Source: Solibacillus sp. FSL R7-0668
GTDB lineage: Bacteria > Bacillota > Bacilli > Bacillales_A > Planococcaceae
NCBI RefSeq assembly: GCF_038006205.1
Contig: NZ_JBBOUU010000001.1
Span: 622,001-686,000, forward strand
Reading direction: 5' to 3'
DNA length: 64,000 nucleotides
The notes below the pieces were generated by a model. The model searched no databases. It was not told the origin of the DNA and saw only the letters and a program-made list of their open reading frames with translations. A program made the translations under genes and the position numbers. Of this stretch, positions 62,499 to 64,000 are shown piece after piece (within the stretch, counting starts at the first letter, position 1; the number at the start of each line of letters is the position of its first letter).

Positions 62499-63341
62499 AT
62501 GAAAACAGCAGTTGTCACAGATAGTACAGCCTATTTAACGCTTGAAGAACGAGAGCGTCTTAATATTCATATGATTCCTTTAAGTGTCAATATTGAAGGA
62601 ACAATTTTTGATGAAGAAATCGATATTACTGCCTCTGAATTTTATGATCGTGTACGTGGTGCGAAGGAATTCCCGAAAACAACACAGCCACCGATCGGCA
62701 AATTCGTAGCGCTTTTTGAAAAATTAGCTAAAGACCATGATGAGGTCGTGACGATCCATCTATCCAGCGGCATTAGCGGCACATTCCAAGGTGCGATACA
62801 AGCGAGTAACATGGTTGAGGGCATTCAAGTCCATGCATTTGATACCGAGGTTGCTGCCTATTTACAAGGCATGTACGTAAAAGAAGCTGCTAAAAAAGCA
62901 AAGGAAGGTGCATCTGGTGCAGAAATTATGGCGCATTTAGAAGCTATCAAAGCGTCGATGGGTGTTTATATTGTCGTGGATGATTTACAGCATTTGCAGC
63001 GCGGTGGACGCTTATCCGCAGCGGCGGCATTAATCGGTGGGCTTCTTCAAGTAAAACCCGTTTTAACATTCCAAAATAAAGTCATCGTGCCATTTGAAAA
63101 AATTCGCACACGCAAAAAAGCATTACGCCGCGCAGAAGAGCAGCTTGCAGAGGCTGTTGAAAAATATGGCGACTTACAAGCAACGGTCATCCATGCTAGC
63201 TGCGAGGCAGAAGCGACAGAATGGATGAACAGCCTAGCTGAAAAATACCCAACCGTCGATTTCACATTAAGCTACTTTGGCCCGGTTATCGGCACCCACT
63301 TAGGTGAAGGCGCAATGGCCATCGGATGGTTGAAAAAATAA
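62499..63341 (+). CDS. degV: DegV family fatty-acid-binding protein
   Basis: A 280-residue cytosolic protein that binds fatty acids and probably presents them to fatty acid kinase (FakA/FakB system). Seen: VTDSTAYLTLEERERLNIHM at the N terminus, TTQPPIGKFVALFEKLA, VTIHLSSGISGTFQGA (Ser/Thr that binds the carboxylate), VDDLQHLQRGGRLSAAAALI and FGPVIGTHLGEGAMAIGWL at the C terminus. In Bacillus a DegV protein (yviA) follows degSU in the same way. The start follows GGAGAG. Confidence 0.92.
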   Translation: MKTAVVTDSTAYLTLEERERLNIHMIPLSVNIEGTIFDEEIDITASEFYDRVRGAKEFPKTTQPPIGKFVALFEKLAKDHDEVVTIHLSSGISGTFQGAIQASNMVEGIQVHAFDTEVAAYLQGMYVKEAAKKAKEGASGAEIMAHLEAIKASMGVYIVVDDLQHLQRGGRLSAAAALIGGLLQVKPVLTFQNKVIVPFEKIRTRKKALRRAEEQLAEAVEKYGDLQATVIHASCEAEATEWMNSLAEKYPTVDFTLSYFGPVIGTHLGEGAMAIGWLKK

Positions 63342-63358
63342 TATGAGATTTATATGGA

Positions 63359-63393
63359 CAGCCGCTATGAACTTTTTGTAGCGGCTGTTTTTG
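63359..63393 (+). terminator. Terminator after degV
   Basis: ACAGCCGCTA and TAGCGGCTGT form a perfect 10-bp stem, followed by TTTTT. Confidence 0.92.
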
Positions 63394-63455
63394 GGTGCGG
63401 AGGGTGATGGAGTGTGCTGGATTTAGTGCGCTGATTTAGGAGGTTTTTGGAAAAA

Positions 63456-63567
63456 CGAACATAAAACTGTTGAAACCGAGCATAAATACAGAAAATCGAG
63501 CACAAACACATCAAAATCGATCATAAAAATAAAAAATCGAGCACAAAACCTCGAAAACCGAGCATAT
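63456..63567 (+). repeat. CGAGCATAAA array, array 4
   Basis: Six motif copies with G at 63457, 63478, 63498, 63519, 63539 and 63560; spacings 21, 20, 21, 20 and 21. Here the array stands alone, without the hairpin module of the 307-bp element. The rest of the 63394-63737 gap has no gene. Confidence 0.8.
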
Positions 63568-63737
63568 CTCATGAGCCCCCATAGCCCCAGAGAAATCAAA
63601 TATAATCTGCGAAACTCCATACTCATCAAAATCAAAACTGTCGATTTCACCATGTTTTCCACGACAAAAAGAAATTTTCGCATAAAGGATTCCACGCAAA
63701 ATGCTTTTATTTTATGCTATTGGTGGAGGGGATGGAG

Positions 63738-64000
63738 ATGCAAAAATCTGAGCACTATGTATTCATGGAGGCGCTTGTTCGCAGGATTTCCGAGCAGGAT
63801 GAGGAAGCACTGAAATTTCAAGAAGAATTTTATCGTCTGCAAGCTGGACTAGCGGGAGAAAGAAAGCTAAAAGCGACGCTAGAAGACTATTATTTTAGAT
63901 CGGATTTTGAGATTTTGTATAATTTTGAATGCACCAATCCGCGTGGGTTCACTCATCAAATCGATGCGTTACTCATTACACCGCACTTTATACTTATTTT
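63738..64000 (+). CDS. NERD-domain protein, 3' end beyond the window
   Basis: An open frame of 87 codons runs off the window. The N-terminal part is helical and charged (MQKSEHYVFMEALVRRISEQ, EEFYRLQAGLAGERKL); then FECTNPRGFTHQIDALLITP and HFILIF fit the start of a nuclease-related (NERD) domain, where the conserved Gly-x-x-Gly-Glu and Gln-Ile-Asp are seen. NERD proteins are linked to DNA processing by fold only. ATG 63738 follows GGAGGGG by 8 bases; ATG 63732 is too close to that site. Confidence 0.75.
   Translation, partial: MQKSEHYVFMEALVRRISEQDEEALKFQEEFYRLQAGLAGERKLKATLEDYYFRSDFEILYNFECTNPRGFTHQIDALLITPHFILI

Noticed and set aside
63423-63699. Minus-strand open frames over a CGAGCATAAA array
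   Set aside because: Reading frames created by the repeat; their repetitive hydrophobic translation has no family features.

Overview
This 64 kb window comes from a low-GC Gram-positive bacterium of the Bacillales, most like the Planococcaceae (the Lysinibacillus/Solibacillus group). The evidence is many S-layer-homology (SLH) proteins, a main S-layer protein gene, a linked secA2-slaP pair, the gene order tagO / LCP protein / yvyE / degS / degU / degV known from Bacillus, low GC, and strong AGGAGG-type ribosome binding sites. The genus is inference from protein style; no rRNA gene is present to confirm it.

Layout. (1) 1-13950 is a surface-polysaccharide locus: dTDP-rhamnose genes (rfbA cut by the window edge, rfbC, rfbD, rfbB) with a glycosyltransferase; a decayed transposase and a 116-bp MITE-like repeat; a cassette with a Wzy-like polymerase and two glycosyltransferases; a second copy of the 116-bp repeat; an EpsL/EpsM/EpsN-like trio; then galU and galE. 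(2) 14052-17022 is pgi-pgcA, which supplies glucose-1-phosphate. (3) 17168-46274 is an S-layer island with eight SLH proteins: the main S-layer protein at 27316, enzymes anchored by SLH domains (amidase, glucosaminidase, NlpC/P60 peptidase, CAP domain, phosphodiester glycosidase), and exported proteins without SLH (a subtilase, a copper-amine-oxidase-stalk phosphodiester glycosidase, an SH3 membrane protein, a 1134-residue helical-repeat protein). (4) 46560-52356 holds a TetR regulator, a secreted S41 protease, brnQ and two more NlpC/P60 hydrolases. (5) 52839-56109 is slaP-secA2, the accessory Sec export pair for S-layer proteins. (6) 56462-64000 is the tagO-LCP-yvyE-degSU block, a lipoprotein, degV, and the start of a NERD-domain gene.

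How the parts fit. pgi, pgcA, galU, galE and rfbABCD make nucleotide sugars; the EpsL-like transferase and TagO start lipid-linked glycans; glycosyltransferases and Wzy build and polymerise them; LCP proteins attach polymers to peptidoglycan; SecA2/SlaP probably export the SLH proteins, which bind the cell-wall polymer; hydrolases, possibly under WalR, remodel the wall.

The most unusual signal is not a gene. Eight intergenic gaps carry arrays of a short motif (TTTGCGA in one family, CGAGCATAAA in the other) spaced at exactly 20 bp or alternating 20/21 bp, that is, two DNA helical turns. Three of the CGAGCATAAA arrays sit inside a ~307-bp interspersed element. I do not recognise these arrays as any named element.
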